A model generated the notes under the pieces. That model did no database searches and was not told where the DNA came from. It saw only the letters and a list, made by a program, of their open reading frames with translations. The position numbers and the translations under genes were made by a program. This document shows, one piece after another, positions 8,796 to 16,473 of a stretch of DNA of 51,642 nucleotides; the first letter of the stretch is position 1, and each line of letters begins with the position of its first letter. The stretch comes from Planctomycetota bacterium (GTDB lineage: Bacteria; Planctomycetota; UBA1135; UBA2386), in contig JAQCBR010000013.1 in assembly GCA_027621295.1 (NCBI GenBank), positions 1 to 51,642 on the forward strand. Reading direction: 5' to 3'.

Positions 8796-10051
8796 CCCGA
8801 AGGCTCGACGACGCGGCGTCCGTCCTCGATGAGGCGACTCGGGTAGAGGACGACGCGGTCTCCTGGTTCGAGGCCGGCCAGGATCTCCGCATGCTGTGCG
8901 TCGAGCAGCCCGAGCTCGACCGACGTGATCCGACTACGCCCGTCGGAGTCGAGGCGGTGGACGGCCCAGTCGCCCCGATGGCGGAAGAGGCTCGAGGCCG
9001 GCGCGCGAACCGCTCGATCGCTGGAGCGGTCCAGCTCGACCGCGATCTCGAGGTGGTAGCCGTCCCCGAGCCGGGGCCAATCGCCGACAGGCGCCAGTAG
9101 GACGTCGACGCGCTGCTCCTCGATGCCGAGCGCAGAGATGACTGTGTCCGCGCGTGGTTCGACCATCAGCACCTGTGCGTCCAGCGGGAGATCGACGTCT
9201 GCGCCGAACCCGGGTGCGGTTCCGATCCGCGCAGGCATGCCTGCGCGGAAGCGGAGCGCGTCGTGGCTCAGGAACGCAGCGCGGATCTCGATCTCGCGCG
9301 GGTCCCCGACCTCCAGCAACGCCTGTCCCGCCGTGACGGGTCGGCCTGACTCCTCGAACACCCGGAGCACGCGGCCGTCCACAGGCGCAACGAGCGCCAG
9401 ATCACGGCCCGGCTCCGGAGCAGGATCAGGCCCGTTCTCGAGCGTTCGGCCCTCCTCGAGCTCGAGTTCGGCGGCGCGTCCGAGGTGCTGCGCAGCGTCG
9501 AGCTCTGCCTCCTTCGCGTCGCGGGCGCGCTCGGCGATCGTCGCGGCTGCGTGCAATCGCTCGACCTCCTCGTCGGCCGCGATGTTGGCGGCCGCCATCT
9601 GCTCGGCGCGATGGAGCTCTCGCCACGCGAGCGTGCAGCGTGCCTCGGCTTCACCGAGCGCTGCGCGCGCAGCGTCGATGCGTGCGACCGCGGCCGCGAG
9701 TTCGGCCTCGAGCACGGCACGGCGTCTTCGATCGACGAAGACCGGGTCGGCGGGCATGAGGACCGCGACCACCGTCGCGCCGCCGTGCACGATGTCTCCC
9801 ACGCGGAGGCGGGGCCTCAGCAGCACGCCGTCCCGCGGCGCGTGCACCGTGTACCGATCCCGGACCCGCGTCCGACCTTCTTCACGCACGGTGACCGAGA
9901 CCGGCCCGCGGTCCACCGCGCCGATCTCGGACAGGATCGGCTCCGGCTCGAGCAGCTCGACGATGCCGAGAGTGGCCAGCGCGACCACGCCGAGCAGAGC
10001 CATGGCTCGCAGGTAGGGCCGTCTGCGGCGCTTCGGGACAGATGTGTTCAT
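8789..10051 (-). CDS. HlyD/MacA-like membrane-fusion (periplasmic adaptor) protein
   Basis: 420 aa from ATG 10051, which overlaps the upstream permease stop as ATGA. Arg/Lys-rich start and one N-terminal membrane anchor (about 12-35), then a beta/lipoyl half (YTVHAPRDGVLLRPRLRVGD), a long alpha-helical coiled-coil hairpin rich in Ala/Glu (about 105-215), the second lipoyl half (ALVAPVDGRVLRVFEESG) and beta-barrel C-terminus. This is the standard adaptor design linking an inner-membrane pump to an outer-membrane channel. With the permease and ATPase it makes a MacAB/DevBCA-type ABC exporter or lipoprotein/envelope transporter. No TolC-like gene is in the window. Substrate unknown. Confidence 0.85.
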   Translation of the reverse strand: MNTSVPKRRRRPYLRAMALLGVVALATLGIVELLEPEPILSEIGAVDRGPVSVTVREEGRTRVRDRYTVHAPRDGVLLRPRLRVGDIVHGGATVVAVLMPADPVFVDRRRRAVLEAELAAAVARIDAARAALGEAEARCTLAWRELHRAEQMAAANIAADEEVERLHAAATIAERARDAKEAELDAAQHLGRAAELELEEGRTLENGPDPAPEPGRDLALVAPVDGRVLRVFEESGRPVTAGQALLEVGDPREIEIRAAFLSHDALRFRAGMPARIGTAPGFGADVDLPLDAQVLMVEPRADTVISALGIEEQRVDVLLAPVGDWPRLGDGYHLEIAVELDRSSDRAVRAPASSLFRHRGDWAVHRLDSDGRSRITSVELGLLDAQHAEILAGLEPGDRVVLYPSRLIEDGRRVVEPSGR

Positions 10052-12417
10052 GACAGCTCCGCGTCGAGGATCTCCAGCGGGTCGAGTCGCTTCAGCGCAC
10101 GCCACGCGACGACCGCTGCGAGCAGGGCAGCGGAGAGGGTGGTCGCGACGGCGAGTGCCGTGCACCAAGGAGCGACGACCGCAGGAATGCGGATCTCCTC
10201 GGTGGCGAGGCTCTCGACCAGCGCCTTGGCGCCGGCGTGCCCGAGGAAGACCCCGAGCGGCAGCGAGGCGGCGAGCACGATCACCTGCTCACCGAGCAGC
10301 AGCGTGAGCAGCTCCGCGTCGCGGAACCCGAGGAACCGGAGCGTGGCGAGTTCACGGGATCGTTCGCCGAACTGCACGCGGGCGAAGCTGTGCAGCACGC
10401 CGAACGCCATCACGAGCGACGCGCCGACCTGGATCACGAGCGAAGTCCCGACGTGCTGGTCGAGGATCTCGTCGAAGGAGCGGATGCCGTGTTCACGCTC
10501 CCAGGAGCCGACGAAGACGGGGGCGTCACGGATCGCCTCTCGGAGCTCGGGCAGAAGGTCCTGGTCCGGCACGCGGAGCAGCGCTGTGTCGAACGTCGGT
10601 CCCTCACCCAGGCTGCGTCCGAGGGACTCGAGTTCCATCGTCGCGCCGCGACCGAGGTACGTGGTCGAGACGCGCGTGACGTCCGCGCGGAACTGTGTCC
10701 GTCGCCGTTCCCGGACTTCCACGACCACTGCGTCACCCTCTCGGACGTCGAGCTCCGCGGCCAGGGAAGCGTCCAGCTCGATGCCCGTCGTCGCGCGGGG
10801 AGCGATTCCGGAGCCCGGGTCGATGGACACGGACAGCGTCGCGTCCCTCGGCACGCCGACGAGCGTCGTGTCCAGCACCTTGCTCCCCGCGCGAATACGG
10901 ACCGGAACCGTCCGGCGGGGCTCAGCCGCGATCACTCCGGGCAGTCTCTCGACCGCGTGCCCAGCGTTCGTTTCCCGTGGACTCATCAGCGGGACCACCA
11001 CGTCCGCGCGGGAGACGAAGCCGAACTGCAGCTCGAGTGCCGAGCGGATCGCGCCATACGCGAAGCTGCCGAGGATCACGAGCGCCGCCGCCGCGGCCGT
11101 GCCCAGGGTTGCTGCCGCCGCCCGGCCGGGCCGCCGCAGCAGGCTCCTCGCCACACTTCGGAGCTGCGGTGACAGCCGTGCGAGGGCTCCGGTGCGTTCG
11201 AGCATCGTGGCTCGGAATCGGGTGGGCGCTGGCGGTCTCATTCCCTCGGCGGGGGACAGCGCAGCGATCCGGCGCAGGGCGAGCGCCGTTCCGGATGCGG
11301 CGGCCGCTGCCGTGACGCCGAGCGCGAGGAGCACTTCGCTGGCCGGCAGGTGCAGCTCGAGTGCTGGGAGCCGGAAGTAGTCGAGGTAGAGCGTGCAGAG
11401 TGCGTTCCCGATGCCGATGGCGAGCGGCAGTCCGACGAGGAAGCCGACTCCGGTGGCAGCGATCCCCAGCATCGCGAAGTGCCGGGCGAGGTCCCGGACG
11501 CGGTATCCGAGCGCCAGCAGGGCCGCGGCCTGGGCGCGCTGGCTCGCCACAGCGCGTCCGAGAACGATGTGGAGCAGGAACGCGGCGACCGCCAGGAAGC
11601 CGAGGGGGACGATCGTGCCGAAGACCCGGAGCTGCTCGAGCTCGCTGCGGACGAACGCCTCGCTCGGCTGGTCCTCACGGCGGACCGCTGCCACGCATCC
11701 GAAGCGCTCGAGCGCTGCCTCCACTGCCCCCGCCTGTGCGGGCGTGGAACCCGGCTTGGCACAGGCGAGCAGCACCTCGTTGCACGCCCCGCGGAGGTCG
11801 GCCGCGTGCTGCACGGTCTCGAACCCGGCGAAGACCACGCCGAAGCGGGCGTCGTCCGGCAACGCGCTCCCGGGCGGTGCGACGAACGTGAACTCGGGAG
11901 ACAGTGCGGTACCGACCACGCGGTAGGCGGTGCGCCGGCCTTCGATCGTCAGGTCCAGCGTGCCGCCGGGCTCGAGCTGGTGCGCTCGGGCGAACGGCTC
12001 GTGCGCCAAGACCTCGTGACGGCTCCTGGGCAGGCGTCCGCTGCGGAGGAGGACCGCGTTCAGGCCGCGCTCGGGCTCACGGGGCAGCGAGACCAGCGAC
12101 ACTGTCACAGGAGCGTCGCTGTTCGCGATCTCCGCGCGTCCTCCGATGACCACGCGTGGCTCCACTTCGCGCACGCCGGCGATCGAGCGGAGTCCGTCCG
12201 CCACCCAGAGCGGCGCGCGGACGAACCGCGCGGTGAGGTCTGCGAGGCGCTGACTCTCGACTTCCAGGGCGCGTGCCCGGGCCAGGCTTCCATGGGTGGC
12301 GCGGAGACCGGTGTGCACCGCCACGCCCACCGCGACGACCGCGGCCACGGCGGCCAGCTGTCCGGCCGACAGCCGCACGTCTCGCCAGGTCTTGCGCCAG
12401 AGCGATCGCATCGGCAC
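10048..12417 (-). CDS. FtsX-like ABC transporter permease
   Basis: 789 aa. GTG 12417 follows the ATPase TAG with no gap; ATG 12411 is an equally possible start two codons later. Double-FtsX layout: TM1 near residues 20-40 (QLAAVAAVVAVGVAVHTGL), a large periplasmic region, three TMs near 270-400, a second TM/periplasmic unit and a final three-TM FtsX block (about 640-780) with the VQFGERSRELATLRFLGF coupling segment. This is the DevC/MacB/LolCE-like 'mechanotransmission' permease type, probably exporting or extracting a substrate at the cytoplasmic membrane rather than importing. Middle gene of a three-gene operon. Confidence 0.88.
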   Translation of the reverse strand: MPMRSLWRKTWRDVRLSAGQLAAVAAVVAVGVAVHTGLRATHGSLARARALEVESQRLADLTARFVRAPLWVADGLRSIAGVREVEPRVVIGGRAEIANSDAPVTVSLVSLPREPERGLNAVLLRSGRLPRSRHEVLAHEPFARAHQLEPGGTLDLTIEGRRTAYRVVGTALSPEFTFVAPPGSALPDDARFGVVFAGFETVQHAADLRGACNEVLLACAKPGSTPAQAGAVEAALERFGCVAAVRREDQPSEAFVRSELEQLRVFGTIVPLGFLAVAAFLLHIVLGRAVASQRAQAAALLALGYRVRDLARHFAMLGIAATGVGFLVGLPLAIGIGNALCTLYLDYFRLPALELHLPASEVLLALGVTAAAAASGTALALRRIAALSPAEGMRPPAPTRFRATMLERTGALARLSPQLRSVARSLLRRPGRAAAATLGTAAAAALVILGSFAYGAIRSALELQFGFVSRADVVVPLMSPRETNAGHAVERLPGVIAAEPRRTVPVRIRAGSKVLDTTLVGVPRDATLSVSIDPGSGIAPRATTGIELDASLAAELDVREGDAVVVEVRERRRTQFRADVTRVSTTYLGRGATMELESLGRSLGEGPTFDTALLRVPDQDLLPELREAIRDAPVFVGSWEREHGIRSFDEILDQHVGTSLVIQVGASLVMAFGVLHSFARVQFGERSRELATLRFLGFRDAELLTLLLGEQVIVLAASLPLGVFLGHAGAKALVESLATEEIRIPAVVAPWCTALAVATTLSAALLAAVVAWRALKRLDPLEILDAELS

Positions 12418-13170
12418 CTACCAGGAGACCTCTGCGGGCGCGCGGCGCTCGGCGTGGACGTCGATCGCACGGACCGCGCCGTCGGCCAGATGAACGACGC
12501 GGTCCGCGAGCGCGGCGATCGCGGTGTTGTGCGTGATCAGCACGGTGCTGGTGGCGAGCTCCTCCTGTGTGCGCACGATTGCGGCGAGGACCTGACGCCC
12601 GGTGGCCACGTCGAGCGATCCGGTCGGTTCGTCGCAGAGCAGCAGCGTCGGCCGCTTCGCAATCGCTCGTGCGATCGCGACGCGCTGCTGCTCGCCGCCC
12701 GACAGCTGGGCCGGGAAGTGGTCCATCCGCGCCTCGAGCCCGACGAGGGCGAGCGCCTCCTCGGGCGTCATCGGCGACTCGGCGATGTCGGTGACGAGCT
12801 GCACGTTCTCGCGCGCGGTGAGGCTCGGCAGCAGGTTGTAGAACTGGAACACGAAGCCCACGTGCTCCCGCCGGAATCGGGTCCGCTCGGCGGGCGCGGC
12901 GCGCGCGAGATCCCGGCCGCCGAACCAGACCGATCCTGTGGTCGGCAGATCGAGACAGCCGAGCACGTTCATCAGCGTGGACTTGCCGCTGCCGGACGGG
13001 CCCAGAAGCACCGTGCACTCGTCGCGTCTCAGCTCGAGGTCGACGCCGCGCAGCGCGCGCACGAGGACCTCGCCCATCTGGTAGCTGCGCGTCACGCCCT
13101 CGAGTCGGACCACCGGCTCGCCGGCGCGATGCTCGAGCGGGTCGAGTGTCGCCTGGGTTTCCACGGCCAT
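12418..13170 (-). CDS. MacB/LolD-type ABC transporter ATPase
   Basis: 250 aa from ATG 13170. Walker [11 protein letters not shown]-loop in [12 protein letters not shown], signature [14 protein letters not shown], Walker [13 protein letters not shown] and H-switch ITHN are all present, so it should be active. The FNLLPSLTA(R)EN type is characteristic of ATPases that pair with FtsX permeases. First gene of the exporter operon; its TAG stop touches the permease start. The start is well supported because the ABC domain begins within the first 25 residues. Confidence 0.93.
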   Translation of the reverse strand: MAVETQATLDPLEHRAGEPVVRLEGVTRSYQMGEVLVRALRGVDLELRRDECTVLLGPSGSGKSTLMNVLGCLDLPTTGSVWFGGRDLARAAPAERTRFRREHVGFVFQFYNLLPSLTARENVQLVTDIAESPMTPEEALALVGLEARMDHFPAQLSGGEQQRVAIARAIAKRPTLLLCDEPTGSLDVATGRQVLAAIVRTQEELATSTVLITHNTAIAALADRVVHLADGAVRAIDVHAERRAPAEVSW

Positions 13171-13278
13171 CGCACGCCCGATCAGGCGGGCGGCGCGTGC
13201 CCCCGACCGGTGCGGTGTCGGAACGATCCGGCGCTCGGCGGCCTTTCGGCGCGGTCAGCGGGCGAGCGGGGCAATGAG

Positions 13279-13296
13279 CCCGGGCGGCTGTCCGGG
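13279..13296 (-). terminator. Weak hairpin downstream of GNAT gene
   Basis: Arms CCCGG (13279-13283) and CCGGG (13292-13296) sit 5 bp beyond the GNAT stop on the minus strand. The stem is only 5 bp and no T-run follows. Confidence 0.3.
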
Positions 13297-13301
13297 AATC
13301 G

Positions 13302-14279
13302 TCAGAAGCGGAGCACGAATGCTGACTGCGTCTCCGACCCCTCGGCCCAGCGCCGCATGTAGGGCATCTCCGGCCCCATGTCGAAACGCTCGACGCCGTC
13401 TTCGCACAGCCACAGCAGCATCTGGTCCTGGAGCAGGTTTCCGATCGACAGGTCGAACCAGGCCTCGTCGAAGCTGAACTGCTGGCCGCGGTAGACCGTC
13501 CCGGCGATGCCGCCGAACGCGAAGCCGACGTCTTGGTCACGGGCCCGCGCGAAGACGGCGCGCGCCGCGCCGGTGGCCGCGAGCCGCTCGAGCAGGAGCA
13601 GGTAGAAGTCGTGCGAGTCTCGACCTCCGATGCCGTGGCCCTCTCGACCCTTCCAGCTCCGCCTGTCGACCTCGAGCATCCGTCGGTAGGCAGCCTGGGC
13701 TTCCGCCGCGGTCTCGGGCGCACAGCGCTCGAACGTCACGCCCTGCGAGCTCGCCCGACGTCGGCACCGCCCCGCGTCGCGCCGGAAGTTCGCGCTGCGC
13801 CGCGACCAGTAGCCGTCGTAGCCGCCGCGGAGCGACGCCTGGACCATCTTGGTGTCGGAGATGTGCACGACGGCCTGGTCGCGGGTGCGGCTGACGAGAT
13901 CGAGCAACATCCACATCGCATCGGGGTCCGAGCGTTGGAGGCCGCTGATCAGGACCGAGGACACGATCCGATGGAGCTCCCGCACGAGGTCGAGCAGCAG
14001 CTCCTCGGCGCCGACGCCGAGCAGCGGGCAGCCGAACATCCAGCCCCTGTCGAGCGGGCCGAGGAACGGCGCATATCCCTCGTCCTGGTGCAGCGCGAAC
14101 GCGGCGATGCGCTCGTCGTCGCCGCGGATGTAGAGACGAGCGTCGGCTTGGAACGCCTCGTGACAGCTCCTCTGCCATGCGGGCCCACTCGCCAGCGGAT
14201 CCGCGCTCCGGGATTCCTGGGCCAGGCGCGCCCAGCGCGCGTCCTCGTCCGTGGCTCCGCTGTGCATGGGCTCTCCCAT
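13302..14279 (-). CDS. GNAT acyltransferase, BioF2/FemAB-like
   Basis: 325 aa from ATG 14279. The layout is a degenerate N-terminal GNAT lobe (AFQADARLYIRGDDERIAAFALH) and a C-terminal acetyltransferase lobe (ARAVFARARDQDVGFAFGGIAG, then WFDLSIGNLLQDQMLLWLCEDGVERFDMG), as in the Acetyltransf_6 family. Members of this family transfer acyl or aminoacyl groups in envelope polysaccharide and peptidoglycan-type synthesis, but the substrate here is unknown. No signal peptide, so cytoplasmic. It is divergent from the 98-aa gene; a TATGCT -10 candidate lies 11 nt before the ATG. Confidence 0.8.
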   Translation of the reverse strand: MGEPMHSGATDEDARWARLAQESRSADPLASGPAWQRSCHEAFQADARLYIRGDDERIAAFALHQDEGYAPFLGPLDRGWMFGCPLLGVGAEELLLDLVRELHRIVSSVLISGLQRSDPDAMWMLLDLVSRTRDQAVVHISDTKMVQASLRGGYDGYWSRRSANFRRDAGRCRRRASSQGVTFERCAPETAAEAQAAYRRMLEVDRRSWKGREGHGIGGRDSHDFYLLLLERLAATGAARAVFARARDQDVGFAFGGIAGTVYRGQQFSFDEAWFDLSIGNLLQDQMLLWLCEDGVERFDMGPEMPYMRRWAEGSETQSAFVLRF

Positions 14280-14290
14280 CGCGTCGCGCG

Positions 14291-14296
14291 AGCATA
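14291..14296 (-). promoter_or_regulatory. Candidate -10 element TATGCT for GNAT gene
   Basis: On the minus strand TATGCT ends 11 nt before ATG 14279. The same 11-nt spacing occurs with TACGCT before ATG 30741. This predicts a leader of about 5 nt. Confidence 0.5.
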
Positions 14297-14349
14297 GCCA
14301 ACGCCCGAGCCGACGAAGACGAGCGCGGTCCGGGCGTGCCGGGGTTGGT

Positions 14350-14355
14350 TACACT
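14350..14355 (+). promoter_or_regulatory. Candidate leaderless -10 element TACACT
   Basis: TACACT ends exactly 6 nt before GTG 14362 and no Shine-Dalgarno is present, so transcription should begin at or next to the start codon. Confidence 0.6.
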
Positions 14356-14361
14356 GCCGCC

Positions 14362-14658
14362 GTGGACATCGAGACGTTCGAAGCGAGCCTCACCCGGTCG
14401 GAGCCACCGCGTGGGCTGACGCCCGCGCTCTGCGGCGTCTGGCACGCGCTCCGCGGCTCGTGGGATGCGGCGCACGACGCGGTGCAGTCGGATGACCCGG
14501 CCTGCTCCTGGGTCCACGCGGCGCTGCACCGGGAGGAGGGCGATCTCGGCAACGCCGGCTACTGGTACCGGCTCGCCCGGCGCCCGATCGGGCGGGGTGA
14601 GATGGCCGCGGAGTACCGGGCGATCGCGGCCGAGCTTCTCGAGCGCGGAGCGGACTGA
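14362..14658 (+). CDS. Conserved small protein of unknown function
   Basis: 98 aa from GTG 14362, chosen because TACACT lies 6 nt upstream and the N-terminal MDIETFEASL is a plausible helix. The core (GVWHALRGSWDAAHDAVQ, WVHAALHREEGDLGNAGYWYRLA) is the pattern of a small all-helical TPR-like family that I recognise from planctomycetes and proteobacteria but that has no assigned function. Cytoplasmic by lack of signal or membrane segments. It is divergent from the GNAT gene with an 82-bp shared promoter region. Confidence 0.78.
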   Translation: MDIETFEASLTRSEPPRGLTPALCGVWHALRGSWDAAHDAVQSDDPACSWVHAALHREEGDLGNAGYWYRLARRPIGRGEMAAEYRAIAAELLERGAD

Positions 14659-14718
14659 CCGCGCCTCAGGTCGGCGGAGAGCCCGTGGAGCGCTCGCCCC
14701 CGGGCCCTCGCACCCCGA

Positions 14719-16047
14719 TCAGAAGTTCATCTGCACCTGGATGCCCAGGCGCTGCTCGTCCTGCACGTCGTCGTAGGGCGCGACGCGCGTGTTGGTGCGA
14801 CGGAACGTGTGCGAGAAGAACAGCGTGAACTCGACCGCGCGCTCCGGCGAGTACTCGAAGCCGAAGTCGAGCTCGTTCACGTGCGCCTGCGGCGCGTTGG
14901 TCCCGAACTTCCGACCGCCGTCGAAGTAGTTCCAGCGTACGAAGGGGAAGACCGTCAGGTTGCCTTCGTTGTAGCGGTAGTTCGCCTGGATGTAGCCGCC
15001 CTGCAGCGACTCGCTCGTGATGCTCGTGCCGTCGTCGCTGAGCGTCGGGCCACGGCCCCAGTTCCATTCAGCCTCGAGGCCGATCGGCTGCGGGTACCAG
15101 ACTGCGGTGACGCCGATGCGCTCGTCGCGCACGCCGTCCGGGTTGTCGTACGTCGGCGTGACGTCCTGACCTCCGATCTCCACTTCGCTGGTCTTGGGCA
15201 CGTAGCGTCCCTGGTAGCCCATGACGCCGAGCTCGAAGAACTGGCCGCTGTCGAGCTTGAACGGGTAGTTCAGGCGCATGACCCAGTGGAGCTCGCCGTT
15301 CTTGTCCGAGCGGTTCAGGCCCTGGCCGGAGTAGGGGCCGAAGCCGAACACGCCGTAGTCCCCCGAGCCCTTCAGGCCGGTGGACGTGAGCTCGCGGTAG
15401 CGGTCACGTGCCTCGCGAGGTGCCCAGTAGAAGAACGCGCCGAAGTCACGCTCGCCCTCAGCCGCCGAGTTGATGCCGTCGGGCCGCTCGAGCGGAGCGC
15501 GGTTCGAGCTCGACTGCATGTTGACCCAGCCGAACGGGACCTTCGACACACCGGGCCGGATGCGAAACTCCTTCTTGTCGTCGAAGGCGATGTCCGCGTA
15601 GTAGTCGCGCATCTGCACCGAGTAGTCGGGCGCTCCCGTCGACGCGGCGAAGTCGGACTGCACGTAGACGTAGACGCGCTCGCTGACGTCGCCGAACAGG
15701 ATCACGCGGCCGCGACGGAGCACGAAGGTCTCGGCCTCGCTCGCGCTCTTGTCCGCCGGCACGAACAGGTCAGGGTCGTTGTCGTCGTCGAAGAGGCTCG
15801 TGTAGCGGAACTGGCCGTAGCCGCGGAACCGGAGCTTGTCGTACCAGCGGTTCTGCCCGGCCGAGTTGGCCTGGAGGGTTGCACGCAGCTCCTCGAGTTC
15901 GGAGTCGCGCTCCTCGAGGCGGGACTCCAGTCGCTGGAGACGCTGCTCGAGGGACAGTCCCTGGGGGTCTTGGGGTGAGGACTCCTGGGCCTGCAGTTGC
16001 AGACAGACCAGGAGCGGGAAAGCGGTGCAGAGAGGGAGGTTCTTCAC
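14719..16047 (-). CDS. Phosphate-selective porin O/P-like outer-membrane protein
   Basis: 442 aa from GTG 16047, which has a GGAG ribosome site 6 nt upstream and gives a short signal peptide (KNLPLCTAFPLLVCLQLQAQ). A coiled coil (about 30-65, LEQRLQRLESRLEERDSELE) precedes a beta-barrel: alternating strands such as RFRGYGQFRYTSLF and ETFVLRRGRVILFGDV, and a C-terminal Phe (QVQMNF) as in outer-membrane proteins. This is the OprO/OprP architecture: a periplasmic coiled coil that trimerises plus an anion-selective barrel. PHO-box-like repeats upstream support a role in phosphate or polyphosphate uptake. The family also contains unspecific porins, so the ion is inferred. Confidence 0.85.
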   Translation of the reverse strand: MKNLPLCTAFPLLVCLQLQAQESSPQDPQGLSLEQRLQRLESRLEERDSELEELRATLQANSAGQNRWYDKLRFRGYGQFRYTSLFDDDNDPDLFVPADKSASEAETFVLRRGRVILFGDVSERVYVYVQSDFAASTGAPDYSVQMRDYYADIAFDDKKEFRIRPGVSKVPFGWVNMQSSSNRAPLERPDGINSAAEGERDFGAFFYWAPREARDRYRELTSTGLKGSGDYGVFGFGPYSGQGLNRSDKNGELHWVMRLNYPFKLDSGQFFELGVMGYQGRYVPKTSEVEIGGQDVTPTYDNPDGVRDERIGVTAVWYPQPIGLEAEWNWGRGPTLSDDGTSITSESLQGGYIQANYRYNEGNLTVFPFVRWNYFDGGRKFGTNAPQAHVNELDFGFEYSPERAVEFTLFFSHTFRRTNTRVAPYDDVQDEQRLGIQVQMNF

Positions 16048-16057
16048 GGGACACTCC

Positions 16058-16078
16058 GAATCCGGTGACGGCGGATCC
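16058..16078 (-). promoter_or_regulatory. 5' leader hairpin A of porin (loop shared with hairpin B)
   Basis: Stem 16058-16064 pairs with 16072-16078 (one mismatch, 16059/16077) around the 7-nt loop 16065-16071, GTGACGG on the plus strand. The base of the stem touches the porin GGAG ribosome site, so folding could affect initiation. Confidence 0.5.
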
Positions 16079-16094
16079 AAAGGGGAGGCGCCCA

Positions 16095-16115
16095 GGCTTC
16101 GGTGACGGCGAAGCC
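16095..16115 (-). promoter_or_regulatory. 5' leader hairpin B of porin
   Basis: Perfect 7-bp stem GGCTTCG / CGAAGCC around the loop GTGACGG, identical to that of hairpin A, including the two closing base pairs, while the outer stems differ in sequence. Confidence 0.5.
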
Positions 16116-16125
16116 AAGGCTGTGA

Positions 16126-16184
16126 ATCTGATGAAGCGAGGGTGAAGTTTCGGTGTGTAAAGACAGGATCAAGGGAGGGTGAAG
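16126..16184 (-). promoter_or_regulatory. PHO-box-like array of 11-bp direct repeats
   Basis: Read on the minus strand from 16184 down, five units start with CTTCACC, CTTGATC, CTTTACA, then after a 4-nt gap CTTCACC and CTTCATC. Within each block the units repeat every 11 bp, with a 4-nt spacer after each 7-mer. PhoB/PhoP-type response regulators bind 11-bp direct repeats of this kind (GTTCACC units in Streptomyces, CTGTCAT in enterics). It lies about 80 bp upstream of the porin start. Confidence 0.6.
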
Positions 16185-16235
16185 ATGGTCGGCAGGTCCT
16201 CCTCGCGCACCTCGCCCCTCGGCACCTACTTGCCC

Positions 16236-16252
16236 GCAACAGTCGCTGTTGC
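16236..16252. promoter_or_regulatory. Perfect inverted repeat, possible operator
   Basis: GCAACAG and CTGTTGC, 7-bp arms with a 3-bp centre, in the middle of the divergent region. It fits a site for a dimeric regulator. No regulator is identified. Confidence 0.4.
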
Positions 16253-16461
16253 AGCGTCTTGTGGCGCTTCGACCGCCTTGATCCGGTCTTGGCCGAGATG
16301 GCGTGAGCCCTGATCTTTTCTTCATGTGGCGCCGAGGTCCGCGCTGCGGCGGCCCGCATTCGCCGGAGGCGCGGTGCGCGGCTGGGCGTTTCTCCCGCCC
16401 CCGTCCCGACATCGCGATCGGGTCGGCTTCAGCCGGTCCTGGCCCCCGGCGCCGATCCAGC

Positions 16462-16467
16462 GATCAT
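16462..16467 (+). promoter_or_regulatory. Weak candidate -10 GATCAT before selenoprotein gene
   Basis: GATCAT ends 6 nt before ATG 16474, the same spacing as the TACACT elements. It matches TAnnnT only at A2 and T6. No Shine-Dalgarno is visible. Confidence 0.35.
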
Positions 16468-16473
16468 GCGCGG

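Larger units (their letters stand above)
16048..16473. other. 426-bp divergent intergenic region
   Basis: Between the porin (minus) and the selenoprotein candidate (plus). It holds the porin leader hairpins, the PHO-like array, a perfect inverted repeat GCAACAG-tcg-CTGTTGC at 16236-16252 and a GATCAT hexamer next to the plus-strand start. 16253-16460 shows no other clear structure. Base composition is visibly more mixed than in coding sequence. Confidence 0.7.

Noticed and set aside
13171..13301. Possible small gene in the gap before the exporter operon
   Set aside because: No frame with a start and coding-like composition; only a weak hairpin was found.
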